Notes: generated from the sequence alone by a model not told the origin. A stretch of 64,000 bases of DNA from Paraphotobacterium marinum (GCF_002216855.1 NZ_CP022355.1:1220695-1284694); one strand, 5' to 3'. Positions 27,494-37,130 are shown, counted from the first letter of the stretch. Made by a program: numbers and translations.

Positions 27494-27653
27494 TAAATAT
27501 TGATTTTAAAAATTTTTATTTGAATGTACCAAATGAACTAAATTCCTAGTAAGAAATATATAAAATATATATAATTGAAGATAGTAAATTACATCAATAA
27601 TATTATGTTTTAAAATATTATTGATTATTTTTGAAAAAAGGAAATTGAAAAAA

Positions 27654-28001
27654 ATGGGTCAGCCAACCAAAATCGTACCTAATGAACAAGATGAAAAAGC
27701 TAAAGTAACTTTGTATATAAGTTATGGCATGATGCTTCTAGGATTGATATCGGGAATTTTTTTTATAGTGGGGTATATTTGGGCATTAGTCAAAAAAGAT
27801 GAAATAATTAATTCAATGTTTTCTAGGCATTTCGAGAATATACAATTTACATTCTGGGTGGGCTTGGGCTTAACTATTATTGGGTTTCTTACTACATTAA
27901 TTTTAATTGGCTGGTTCATTTTGTTTTTTGCATATATTTGGGTTATTTATAGACTCTTGAAAGGCTTAGCAAACTTAACTTCTTGTAAAGACTTCTTTTA
28001 A
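27654..28001 (+). CDS. DUF4870/Tic20-like membrane protein
   Basis: 115 residues from ATG 27654, chosen because AAAGGAAATTG lies just upstream and the protein then begins MGQPTKIVPNEQDEKAKV. It has three membrane helices (about 21-42, 60-82, 85-105), with the family pattern GYIWALVKKDE and FFAYIWVIYRLLKGLANL. The role of this family is unknown. Single gene; a bidirectional terminator separates it from lgoD. Confidence 0.7.
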   Translation: MGQPTKIVPNEQDEKAKVTLYISYGMMLLGLISGIFFIVGYIWALVKKDEIINSMFSRHFENIQFTFWVGLGLTIIGFLTTLILIGWFILFFAYIWVIYRLLKGLANLTSCKDFF

Positions 28002-28050
28002 GATTATTTGACACTAGATTTGTAGTTTGTAAGATGACTATATTAAAAGA

Positions 28051-28082
28051 AAACCGATAAACACTATATCGTTTATCGGTTT
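28051..28082. terminator. Bidirectional terminator, DUF4870 / lgoD
   Basis: AAACCGATAAAC / GTTTATCGGTTT, perfect 12-bp stem, eight-base loop, followed by CTCTTTTT on the plus strand and A-rich sequence on the other side. It sits between two convergent genes. Confidence 0.85.
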
Positions 28083-28118
28083 CTCTTTTTGAAGCTTCAT
28101 TAAGACCTATTTTGAAAA

Positions 28119-29138
28119 TTATGAAAACTCAATAATTCCCTTAAATAAATTCTTGTTGTTTACAACTTCTTCTTCGTAAACATTTGCTAAAGTATCAAAC
28201 TTAAATTTATGTGTTAACATTAATTTATAAGATAAAATTCCTTGACTCATTAAATTAATAACATGTTGGAAGTCTTCTTTAGTAGCATTTCTGCTCCCCA
28301 TCATGGTCGTTTCTTTTTTATGAAATTCTGTATCTTTAAAAGTAACATCGCCTTTATGAAGTCCTATGAAAACAATATCTCCTCCATGGCTTATTAAATT
28401 TACCGCATTATTCATAGAGTGCATATTACCTGTAGCATCAAGAACTTTAAGAGGTAATCTTCCACCAAACGCGTTTCTTAATGACTCTTCGAAGTTATCG
28501 TCCATTGGGTTAACTGTTTTTAGTTCTAATTTATCCTCAATGAAGGCTTGACGCTCTTTACTTATGTCAGCAACAACAACATTACCACCATTTGCTTTCG
28601 CTACTGCAGCAGCTCCTAAACCAATTGGACCTGAACCAACCACAAGAACATTATGACCTGGCTTAATATTAGCTCTTCTGACAGCATGTGCTGATATTGA
28701 AAAAGGCTCTATAAATGCAGCTGCATCGGCTGATACATTATCATCTACAGGTAAAATGTTATCAGCGGGTACCGTTAAAAACTCAGAAAAACCTCCATCT
28801 TGATGAACGCCAATAACAGAAATATTTTCGCAACAATTTGTTTTCCCATTCAGACATGCATCACACTTGCCGCATGAAACATATGGCATTACAATGGCTC
28901 TTTGATCTTTTTGAAGGTTTGTAACATTAGAGCCAACACTGTCGATAACGCCAAATATCTCATGACCTAAAACTCTGGGATATTCAAAAAAAGGTTGGAC
29001 CCCAGCCCATGCATGAATATCTGTTCCACATATACCAACAGCCTTAACTTTTAAAACAACTTCATTGGATTTAGGTTCAGGTTTAACTCGAGTTACATAC
29101 TCTAAATTCTTTGGTTCTGTGCATACTAGTGTTTTCAT
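28119..29138 (-). CDS. lgoD: L-galactonate 5-dehydrogenase (LgoD/YjjN-like)
   Basis: Zinc-dependent medium-chain dehydrogenase, 339 residues from ATG 29136-29138 (MKTLVCTEPKN), matching E. coli LgoD in length and start. It oxidises L-galactonate to D-tagaturonate with NAD. Strong resemblance to LgoD: VGICGTDIHAWAGVQPFFEY (catalytic Zn Cys), PRVLGHEIFG, CGKCDACLNGKTNCC (structural Zn), ISVIGVHQDGGFSEF, FIEPFSISAHAVRRA and HKKETTMMGSRNAT. It is divergent from an LgoR-like regulator with a palindrome between. It supplies UxaB's substrate without uronate isomerase, and so completes the pathway in the 12.7-21.3 kb cluster. Confidence 0.9.
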   Translation of the reverse strand: MKTLVCTEPKNLEYVTRVKPEPKSNEVVLKVKAVGICGTDIHAWAGVQPFFEYPRVLGHEIFGVIDSVGSNVTNLQKDQRAIVMPYVSCGKCDACLNGKTNCCENISVIGVHQDGGFSEFLTVPADNILPVDDNVSADAAAFIEPFSISAHAVRRANIKPGHNVLVVGSGPIGLGAAAVAKANGGNVVVADISKERQAFIEDKLELKTVNPMDDNFEESLRNAFGGRLPLKVLDATGNMHSMNNAVNLISHGGDIVFIGLHKGDVTFKDTEFHKKETTMMGSRNATKEDFQHVINLMSQGILSYKLMLTHKFKFDTLANVYEEEVVNNKNLFKGIIEFS

Positions 29139-29244
29139 AATAATTATTTGCCTAAATTTTGTTTCATTTAAATACTGCTTTAAATGAGTGTTGAACATGA
29201 ATGGTGATTAAATTAACGAATAATTTTTAAAAGTGTTAACTACG

Positions 29245-29278
29245 ACATAATAATGTGATCAATATCGTGTTATTATGT
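29245..29278. promoter_or_regulatory. Palindromic operator between lgoD and lgoR
   Basis: ACATAATAA (29245-29253) and TTATTATGT (29270-29278) form a perfect 9-bp inverted repeat with a 16-base spacer, in the divergent promoter region. Likely site for the adjacent GntR-type regulator. Confidence 0.6.
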
Positions 29279-29306
29279 ATTAAATATGTTTTTATTTCAA
29301 AAAATA

Positions 29307-30206
29307 ATGCCTAGAAATCAGAACCTGAGAAATACAGTAATTAACCAATTTTTAGACTCTATTAGCCAAGGAAATCTCTCCTCACCACTTCCATCTAATA
29401 GCGCACTCTCAAATATGTTTGATGTTAGTAGAACTACAGTCAAAAATGTAATCCTATATTTATGTCAGATTGGAGTTTTGTCTGAAAAGGGAACAGAATA
29501 TTTTTTAAAAAGAGAACCGAAAGAAGAAGATTTTTTTAAAGATATTATCCACAACAAATCAAATGATAACGAACATTTCGGCCAAGTATTTACTCAATTA
29601 ATTTATGATCGTATTATAAAGCCCGGAGACACATTCTCAGAAATTGAGCTTGCTCGGAGAGTTGGTGTTCAACCTATTGAAGTAAGGGAGTTTTTGTTAA
29701 CTTTTTCAAAATATAACTTGATTGAAAATATTAATCGAGGTCAATGGATGATGAAAGTTTTTGATGAAAAATATGCGCAGCAAGTGTTTGAATTACGTGA
29801 ACTTCTTGAAACATATGCTTTACATAAATTTATAAACCTACCTGATAATGATATTAGGTGGTCTCAGGCTAGAGAGCTTTTGATTTCTCACAGAAGTTTA
29901 AGAGATACAGTTGGAAGCGATTACAAATTGTTTTTTGAATTAGACAGGCAATTTCATCAACTGATTTTTTCAGCGGCTGACAATCCATTTGTTGACCAAT
30001 TTTGGGATATATTTACTATAATTTTTCATTCACACTATCAATGGGGAAAATCAGATAACTTGAAAGAAAGAAACATTCTTGCAATTGAAGAACATATGGC
30101 TGTCTTAACTTGTTTAATTAACAAAAATGATATCGGCGCAACTCATGAGTTATATAGGCATCTTAACACTGCAAAAAAGAATATGGTTGAAGGTCTACAT
30201 AACTAA
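29307..30206 (+). CDS. lgoR: LgoR-like GntR-family transcriptional regulator
   Basis: Two winged-helix segments and an FCD ligand domain, 299 residues from ATG 29307 (MPRNQNLRN), the start that resembles E. coli LgoR/YjjM; ATG 29286 would add seven residues, and neither has a clear ribosome site. First HTH about 22-58 (SALSNMFDVSRTTVKNVIL), second about 105-145 (ELARRVGVQPIEVREFLLTF), FCD from about 155 with ELRELLETYALHKF, ELDRQFHQLIFSAADNPF and the His-rich AIEEHMAVL, HLNTAKKNM. E. coli LgoR controls L-galactonate use. Placement beside lgoD supports the same role. Confidence 0.82.
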   Translation: MPRNQNLRNTVINQFLDSISQGNLSSPLPSNSALSNMFDVSRTTVKNVILYLCQIGVLSEKGTEYFLKREPKEEDFFKDIIHNKSNDNEHFGQVFTQLIYDRIIKPGDTFSEIELARRVGVQPIEVREFLLTFSKYNLIENINRGQWMMKVFDEKYAQQVFELRELLETYALHKFINLPDNDIRWSQARELLISHRSLRDTVGSDYKLFFELDRQFHQLIFSAADNPFVDQFWDIFTIIFHSHYQWGKSDNLKERNILAIEEHMAVLTCLINKNDIGATHELYRHLNTAKKNMVEGLHN

Positions 30207-30254
30207 ATGTATATAATAAAATTAAGTTTATAACCAGAAAATATTAGGTTTAAA

Positions 30255-31277
30255 ATGAATAATGATAATTATAAAAAATACTTAGACTCTTACTGCAATC
30301 TAATAAAAGAGTCATTTAATATGTTTAATTTTATACCTGAAATCTTAGATGATGAATTCAACGTTGACTTTGAGGATACTCGCCTTTTATGTCAAACCAG
30401 AAATATTTATTTCTTAATTAAATATTATGAACTATTTAAAGATGAAGAATCTAAGTTTTTAGCATTAAGACTTTATAAGCAAACAAAAAAAAATTATTTT
30501 GATCCAGTCCAAGGTTATTGGAAAAAGCGTCCATCATCTGGAAAATTAAATGATTTATATGAATTTTCTTTTTTAATTTTTTCTTTTTCAATTTTATATA
30601 AACACTTTTTATTGGATGAAATTAAAAATGATATTCTTTTCCTTTTTGATGAAGTGAGACAAGATTTTATTTCAAAAGGATTTGAATCAATAAAAGATGA
30701 TAGTGGCGTTATTTGTCAAAATGCTATAATGCATTTATATGAAGCACTGCTAGAGTATTATAGAGTTACGAATTCTACTTCAACTAAAATAGAAATAAAA
30801 TTATTGTTTAGTGTGATTAAACAGAAATTCATTAACCCAGAAACCAACTTGATTGCAGAGTACTCAAAAAACCATCATGAAACTGTTTACGAGCCCGGAC
30901 ATAATTATGAGTGGGCTTCTTTATTATTAGAAAGTGAAAAACTAGGACTGAAAATTGAGACCAAAGATTTTTGTGAACATTTAGTACATTCTATGGAAAA
31001 TATGGGTTTGTCCACTTTAGGCTTTGTATATCCTAAGTTAAATGTGAGTGAGAAAAATGCTGAGTTTAGAATTTGGCCGAACCTAGAAAGACTTAGATAT
31101 TTTTTATTGACAAATAATGATAGTAAAAGTGATACTGCAACTAAAATAATATGTCAATTTTACTTTAACAAGTGTTATCCTATAGAATATATTGATTCAA
31201 GGGGTAAAGCTTTAACAAAAAAAATTAAAGCAACAACTGGATATCATTTGATAAGTGCTTTTAAAGAAGCGTTTTAA
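30255..31277 (+). CDS. N-acylglucosamine 2-epimerase (AGE) family sugar isomerase/epimerase
   Basis: 340 residues with the (alpha/alpha)6-barrel AGE pattern. Visible marks: TRLLCQTRNIYFLIKYYELF near 40-59 (Arg/Gln substrate region), DPVQGYWKK, NAIMHLYEALLEYYR, EPGHNYEWASLLLE (catalytic His) and EFRIWPNLERLRY. Members interconvert mannose/fructose, glucose/mannose or N-acetylglucosamine/mannosamine. The glucokinase gene follows after 26 bases, so an aldose or ketose made here may be phosphorylated next. Substrate unproven. Same strand as lgoR, 48 bases downstream, so possibly co-expressed. Confidence 0.8.
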   Translation: MNNDNYKKYLDSYCNLIKESFNMFNFIPEILDDEFNVDFEDTRLLCQTRNIYFLIKYYELFKDEESKFLALRLYKQTKKNYFDPVQGYWKKRPSSGKLNDLYEFSFLIFSFSILYKHFLLDEIKNDILFLFDEVRQDFISKGFESIKDDSGVICQNAIMHLYEALLEYYRVTNSTSTKIEIKLLFSVIKQKFINPETNLIAEYSKNHHETVYEPGHNYEWASLLLESEKLGLKIETKDFCEHLVHSMENMGLSTLGFVYPKLNVSEKNAEFRIWPNLERLRYFLLTNNDSKSDTATKIICQFYFNKCYPIEYIDSRGKALTKKIKATTGYHLISAFKEAF

Positions 31278-31303
31278 AATTTAAAAAAAGATAAGGAAAA
31301 TAT

Positions 31304-32311
31304 ATGATTGTTTTGTCAGGTGATATTGGTGGGACAAACACGAGACTTCGCCTAGCTAAAATGAATGAAAAATTTCAATTAGATGAAGTATTATGTATTA
31401 AAAAATACAAAGGAGCTGACTTTTCAAGTTTAGCTGAAGTTTTGAAAGTTTTTATTGTTGAGTCAGGTATCGAAGTAACTTCGATAAAATCAGCCTGTAT
31501 TGCAGTTGCAGGACCTGTTAAAAATGGAGAAGTTGAATTAACTAATTTGCCATGGATTGTCACTGAAGAGCAAATGAAAGAAGTTCTTCAGATTGAAAAA
31601 GTTAAACTAATTAATGATTTTGAATCTATTGGTTTTGGTATTAGCACGCTTAATAAAGAAGATATTTACACTCTGCAAGAAGGTGACTTACGAAGCGAAT
31701 CACCCATATCATATATCGGTGCTGGTACTGGTTTAGGGGTAGGTATCTGTTATGAATCCAATGGACAAACACACGTATTTCCAACAGAAGCTGGTCATGT
31801 TGATTTTGCTCCAGTAGGAGATGATCAAACAGCATTGCTTGAGTTTTTGAGAAAAAAACTTCGTAGAGTTTCTCTAGAGCGGGTTTGTTGTGGTACAGGC
31901 TTAGTCAATATTTACAAATATGCATTGAGCAATCCACTTCCAGGGCAAAATGAAAGTCCAGAAATGCATTTAGCTATGTATAACTCAAAGGATTTAGGGG
32001 CTACCATTGCTGAATATGCCTTTAAGCATAATGATCCATTAGCATTAAGAGTTATTGATATATTTATTAAAGTATACGGTTCAAGTGCAGGTAATCTTGC
32101 TTTAAGTACGTTGCCTTATGGTGGTTTGTATATTGTAGGAGGCATAGCTCCAAAAATGTTAGATCAACTTAAGGATGGACGATTTATGTCTATGTTTAGA
32201 GATAAAGGTAGGTTGTCGTCTCTTCTTCATAATATTCCTGTTTATGTTTCACTCAATCCTGATATCGGACTTCAGGGTGCAGAACAATATGCTTTTAATA
32301 TGAATAAATAA
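31304..32311 (+). CDS. glk: Glucokinase (Glk family)
   Basis: Phosphorylates glucose at C6 with ATP. 335 residues (E. coli 321), proteobacterial Glk rather than ROK type: GDIGGTNTRLRLA at 6-18, AGPVKNGEVELTNLPW, KLINDFESIGFGI, SYIGAGTGLGVG, and PTEAGHVDFAP with the conserved acidic/His pair; C-terminal YIVGGIAPKML. ATG 31304 follows AAGGAAAATAT. Lies between the AGE epimerase and a HAD phosphatase gene in one strand run. Confidence 0.93.
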   Translation: MIVLSGDIGGTNTRLRLAKMNEKFQLDEVLCIKKYKGADFSSLAEVLKVFIVESGIEVTSIKSACIAVAGPVKNGEVELTNLPWIVTEEQMKEVLQIEKVKLINDFESIGFGISTLNKEDIYTLQEGDLRSESPISYIGAGTGLGVGICYESNGQTHVFPTEAGHVDFAPVGDDQTALLEFLRKKLRRVSLERVCCGTGLVNIYKYALSNPLPGQNESPEMHLAMYNSKDLGATIAEYAFKHNDPLALRVIDIFIKVYGSSAGNLALSTLPYGGLYIVGGIAPKMLDQLKDGRFMSMFRDKGRLSSLLHNIPVYVSLNPDIGLQGAEQYAFNMNK

Positions 32312-32318
32312 AACGTTT

Positions 32319-32885
32319 ATGAAGCGATTTATATATACTATTATTAACGCCTTCAAATATAGAGCTTGTCTCTATAATTTGAAGGATAAAAAACATCAAA
32401 TTAAGGATGTTTTTTGTTTAACAAAATCATATTTGAAAGAGCTAAAGATTTCATGTCTTGTGCTGGATTATGACGGGGTTTTAGCACCACATGGTGAAAA
32501 TGTTCTTTGTGAAACTATACTTCAACATTTGAGCTCTTTATCGGAAGAATTAGGTCCGGGAAGAATATATATTTTAAGCAATAAACCATCTTTAATAAGA
32601 GCGGAAATGTTTAAAAAAAACTTGCCGAATATTATATTTATAAGAGCTTTCAGAAAAAAACCATACCCAGATGGATTAAATGAAATCATTTCAATTTCAG
32701 GAATTGAGTCTAGTAAGATTTGCCTGGTTGATGATCGTCTATTAACCGGATGCTTATCTTCTATAATTTCTGGCTGTTATCCTATACTTCTAACGAATCC
32801 TTTAATTAATAAAAACAAAAATAGGTTAAATGAAGTATTTTTTAATATCCTAAGATTTATAGAGCAAAAAATTTTTCTCGGTTGA
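32319..32885 (+). CDS. HAD-superfamily IIIA (YqeG-like) phosphatase
   Basis: 188 residues. HAD motif I is VLDYDGVLAPHGENV (DxDxxL-type with both Asp), motif II ILSNKPS, motif III Lys in FRKKPYPDGL and motif IV LVDDRLLTGCLSS. This is the YqeG branch, whose mitochondrial relatives dephosphorylate phosphatidylglycerophosphate; the bacterial substrate is unclear. It starts seven bases after glk and probably shares its transcript. Role in sugar metabolism is only suggested by context. Confidence 0.75.
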   Translation: MKRFIYTIINAFKYRACLYNLKDKKHQIKDVFCLTKSYLKELKISCLVLDYDGVLAPHGENVLCETILQHLSSLSEELGPGRIYILSNKPSLIRAEMFKKNLPNIIFIRAFRKKPYPDGLNEIISISGIESSKICLVDDRLLTGCLSSIISGCYPILLTNPLINKNKNRLNEVFFNILRFIEQKIFLG

Positions 32886-33061
32886 ATGGAATCTTTTTAA
32901 TCACAAAGAGATTCTTCTATTATATTTATATGAGTTAAATTGGAAAGCTATTAAAAGTTATTTATTAACTTTTCTTTTATCAAAGCAAGAAATCAGTTAT
33001 TTCGCTTACTTATAAACATTTTACTGAAACTTTATTGATTCTAATGTTTTTTATAAAATAA

Positions 33062-33678
33062 TTATTTATTGGATGCTGCAAGGGTTATACCGAAAATAAT
33101 AAAAATGCTTCCACATACTTTATTTAAAACTGCATTCCCTTTTTTGACAATAATTTATCTTGAGCAAATGATGCGGAAATAGCATAGATAGCGTGAATGA
33201 TAATTATAAGAAAACTATAAGTTAGAGTTAAAACTAAGAATTGAGGAGCGTATGATTCGTTTAAATTTATAAATTGAGGAAAAACAGACATAAAAAAAAC
33301 GATTGCTTTGGGGTTTGATAGAGAGACAATTAATCCTTTTGAAAATGATGAAAAAACTGATTTAGGGTTATTTTTATCTGACTCTAAGTTTAGGTTTAAA
33401 CCTGTTTTTTTAAACATTTTAATGCCTAAATACATCAAATATATTGAACCTAAAATTTTAATACACGTAAAGGCAATCATTGATTTGGATAAAATTAACC
33501 CTAAACTTGTTGCTGAAATTAAGCCAACCAAAAATATACCAACTGAAACCCCAAGGATACCGGTCAAGGTCTGTTTAGTGCTTTTTTGCATTGAATTATG
33601 TAGGGTTAATAACACACCTGGGCCAGGCAACAAAACTGTAAAAGCAGTGATCGATAAATATATTAAATAGTGATGCAT
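33062..33678 (-). CDS. LysE/RhtB-family amino-acid exporter, frameshifted near 3' end
   Basis: Inner-membrane exporter of amino acids or homoserine lactones. The frame from 33678 (MHHYLIYLSITAFTVLLPGP) stops early after KKGMQF. Adding one T to the four-base run 33126-33129 continues as FLNKVCGSIFIIFGITLAAS to a stop at 33062, giving 205 residues, the standard family length with its last helix. Family marks: LLPGPGVLLTLHNSMQKSTK (PGP motif), GILGVSVGIFL, and LSNPKAIVFFMSVFPQF. Specific substrate unknown. Confidence 0.85.
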
Positions 33679-33917
33679 AAACTATTCAAGAACCAATTGA
33701 AAAATAATTTGATATATATTTTAATTAAAAAACTCCCGATTTAAAGTGAATTTTATTGAAAGGTATTTTTCATTTTAGGAAATAATAATTAATTTAATAT
33801 ACCTATTATTATAAATTAAAGAAAAGCACAATAAGCAATATTAATTTTAATATTGCTTATTTAAAGTATATTTTAATATTAATTCATGAATAAATGTTGA
33901 TAACGAGGCAAGATTAT

Positions 33918-34255
33918 CTAAATTTTTTTCCAGTTTGATAATAACTCAATAAACTCAGATTGATTGAGATTAAGAATGCAATCCAGCAAATCCTGAGTAT
34001 TTTTCAGTTCTGTATTCAATTTGATTTTGGAAAGTTGGACAGAAAAATTGTCCATAAATGACTTTTTAATGTCGTTGGATTCCATGCTCGATAAGTTTAA
34101 AAAAAATTTTCACACGCGTCTAATCTATCTGCTGTTTGCTCAATATTAAATTTTTTTAATATATCAGTGAGAGAATCAATATCAGGAGAAATATTGAACT
34201 CTTTGAACTTATTAAACAAAAGCTGGTTTCTATTTTGTAAATTTTTTGCTTCCAT
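33918..34255 (-). CDS. Hypothetical helical protein, frameshifted as given
   Basis: ATG 34253-34255 (MEAKNLQNRNQLLFNKFKEF) runs to ...DACENFF and a stop; adding one T to the eight-base run at 34099-34106 continues as FLNLSSMESNDIKKSFMDNF through LLDCILNLNQSEFIELLSNW to TAG at 33918. The product is 112 residues, acidic and helical, with no signal or membrane segment. No family recognised. Coding is supported by the long coherent extension after one repair. It follows the NSS-metS pair on the same strand. Confidence 0.5.
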
Positions 34256-34327
34256 TGTAATTTCCATTTATAAAAATAGATTGAAGATTTCACTATACTC
34301 CATTGAAATCAATTTTCAATAAAAAAA

Positions 34328-34420
34328 TTACTTTCTCAATATCTTAAATAAGAAAAAACCACCCAAACCCCAAGTAAGGATAAATGAAATTATTAAAAAT
34401 ATTATTGCAAGAAATGTCAT
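34328..34420 (-). CDS. metS: MetS-type small subunit of NSS transporter
   Basis: A 30-residue single-helix protein: MTFLAIIFLIISFILTWGLG then GFFLFKILRK. ATG 34418-34420 overlaps the TGA of the NSS transporter gene (ATGA), so translation is coupled. Size, hydrophobic profile, the Trp-Gly-Gly centre and basic C terminus fit the MetS small subunit that accompanies the methionine/alanine NSS importer MetP. Confidence 0.75.
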   Translation of the reverse strand: MTFLAIIFLIISFILTWGLGGFFLFKILRK

Positions 34421-35888
34421 AATTTGTTCCTTTTGGAAGTTACAATATTCAAAAGAACACTTATAAAAATATTTATGAGAAGGATAATCCAACCATAATA
34501 GAAAAGATTTGAGCTTGAGTAATTTTCATAACCACTGTTATATAGCTTGTATATTGTACCAATTAACAAAATGAAAAGTATTACGGGAACTACAAATTTT
34601 ATACAATATTCAAAGAATGTATTTACTCTGATATCGGAATGCGAGTTTATGTAATTTCTAATGTTATAGTATTTTATAAAAAGGAGGCCAATTATTACTT
34701 CCATTAAACAGGAGAAGTATAGTCCTATATTACACATCAAATAATCAACAATATCTATTAAATACAATCCTCCATTTAGTGTAAATATTAAAGAAAGGAC
34801 GAATCCACACAAACAGAAAATATTGACGATCGACGATCGCCGAAAATTAAATTTTGATTGTAAAGCACAAATAACTGATTCGACGATCGATATTATCGAG
34901 GTTAATCCAGCAAATGTTAATACTAGAAAGAAGATTGGACCAAGAATATGTGCAAAGGGTAATAAATTAATTGCTTTTGGAATGGTTATAAAGGCTAGAC
35001 CAGGACCAGATGAAACAGCATCTTTCATTGAAAGACTTTCAGCGTGAGCCATATAACCAATTATTGAAAAGACTAATATACCAGCAAGTAATGAAAAACC
35101 ACAATTAATAAAAACCGTAATGAATGCGTTAGAGGATACGTCACTTTCTTTAGGCATATAACTTGAATAAACAATCATGATTGAAAAACCAATGCTAAGT
35201 GTAAAAAACATTTGGGAGTATGCACTTACCCAAATATTTATGTCTAATAATTTAGAAAAATCTGGTTCAAAAAGATAATTGATGCCACTTATTGCGCCGG
35301 GTAAATTAATAACTGAAGCAATTAAAATTAATACCATGAAAAAAAGAAGTGGCATTAATATTTTTACGGCTTTTTCTATTCCCTTTTTGACTCCTCTGAT
35401 AATTATTAGATATGTAGCAGCCCATCCTATGAAGACCGCTAGTGCTATATGCCATTGAATAGAGCCAAGATTGTCAACGCTGTCAGATAACTGCAAAAAA
35501 TCTTGCATAAAAAATTGTTCAGTATCATTGCCCCATATACCGGAAAAAGAAAATAAAAATAACTAATAGACCAACCAATTATAACCATGTAATAAACTGA
35601 TATTACTACGCCAATGATAACTTGAAACCAACCCAACCATTCAAACTTATTATTTATAGTTTTAAAAGTTTTAGGAGCACCGTATCTATATTTATTACCG
35701 AGATAAAACTCGTAAATCATTAGAGGTATCCCTGCAGTAAACATTGCTAATAAATAGGGTATTAAAAACGCTCCACCACCATTTTCAAATGTAATATATG
35801 GAAATCTCCAAATATTGCCTAAACCAATAGCTGATGCAATTGCAGCCATTATAAAACCTAATCGAGAATTCCAGCGTTGAGCATTCAT
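34417..35888 (-). CDS. Sodium-dependent NSS-family amino-acid transporter, frameshifted as given
   Basis: Neurotransmitter:sodium symporter family, probably MetP-like because a MetS subunit follows. N terminus: RWNSRLGFIMAAIASAIGLG and NIWRFPYITFENGGGAFLIP (sodium/substrate site of helix 1). The first frame stops after ILALFNGI; adding one T in the T-rich stretch about 35540-35543 gives YFYFSFSGIWGNDTEQFFMQ, in register with relatives, then WAATYLIIIRGVKKGIEKAV and FAGLTSIISIVESVICAL. The joined protein is 490 residues with 12 helices. Likely substrate is methionine, alanine or another small neutral amino acid (inferred). Confidence 0.88.
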
Positions 35889-35988
35889 ATCTATGTTCTT
35901 TTAATTTTTACATAAATATGATTATAGAATATAATTTAAGACTTTATAGATTTTGATATTTAAATAAATTTAGGAAAAACACAACATT

Positions 35989-37130
35989 ATGATTGATAAA
36001 AATAAAAAAAAATATCATTAGTTACACAGGGCGGTGGACAAAGAGGGATATTCACAGCAGGTGTTCTTGATGCTTTCTTAGAAAATAAGTTTGATCCCTT
36101 TTCTTTGTATGTTGGGACATCTGCAGGTGCCTTAAATTTGTCTTCTTACATAAGTAGGCAATCAAATCTTGCTAAAGAGTTCATTTTAGATTTTTCTTCG
36201 CAAAGTAATTTTTTTAACTTGAAGGAATATATTCGAGGACATAATTCATTAAATTTAAATTGGGGTATTAGTCAAATTGGTAGAGATGGAGGTTTACCAT
36301 TAGATTTTAAGAAGGCACATGAAACATTAATGAATGGAAGGCATGCTCTGGCTTGTTTAACCGAAAGCACTTCTCTTAGAGATGAATATTTCCCACTGTA
36401 TAGAAAAAACTGGAAAGAAGTTTTGATTGGTACAAGTAGCGTACCTATTTTATGTTCACAACCTATTAAAATTGGTGCAAAACATTATTTTGATGGAGGA
36501 GTTTCAGCTCAAGTTCCCATCCATAAAGCATGGAGCTTGTCATCGGACACAATCATTGTGATCAGAACAGAACCAATTGCATTTGAAAAAAAAATTGATA
36601 TTGAAACCATTATTAAATGGAAGCTGCAAATTATGGAATCTCTTCCAAATTACTGGTCGAAATTTAAATATAGAAAGACATTAGAGAAGTTTTCAGATTG
36701 GCAAACAAATGTAAGAAATAAGTATTTAGATTATAGAGCAGCTTTGAAAGAAAAAATGTCCAACATTCATCATAATTCAGAACATAATATTGAGCATACT
36801 CCACAACTGGCATGGGAGTCAGCTGATGAAAGTTACTTTAATTTAATTGTCAATGAAATTAAATATGAAAAAACACCCACTCATGCAAAACTTCTTGATA
36901 TAATGACCAAACATTATCAAAACATGGTTGATACAGAAAATTTTATTCATAACCCACCCAAAAATGTTAATATATTACAAATTGCACCACCAAAGCAACT
37001 TCAAGCCAGAGTATTAATGAGTAAGAAAGATGATCTTAATTCTGACTATGAGATGGGTTACGAAACAGGATTGAAATTTTTAAATGAAAATTTTGATGAG
37101 TTAATGTCTAACAAATATGTTAAGTTTTAA
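35989..37130 (+). CDS. Patatin-like phospholipase, frameshifted at 5' end
   Basis: Serine-Asp dyad lipid acyl hydrolase. ATG 35989 reads [10 protein letters not shown] and stops; adding one A to the A9 run at 36004-36012 gives [20 protein letters not shown], i.e. the patatin oxyanion motif GGGQRG, followed by [11 protein letters not shown] and the nucleophile elbow [10 protein letters not shown]. The catalytic Asp is in [11 protein letters not shown]. With the repair the protein is 380 residues, like E. coli YjjU-type patatins. No signal peptide. It ends a few bases before ribA on the same strand. Confidence 0.88.

Noticed and set aside
34825-34889. Three GACGATCG copies as operator or uptake motif
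   Set aside because: All lie inside the NSS transporter coding sequence and fit its reading frame; no other copies noticed.
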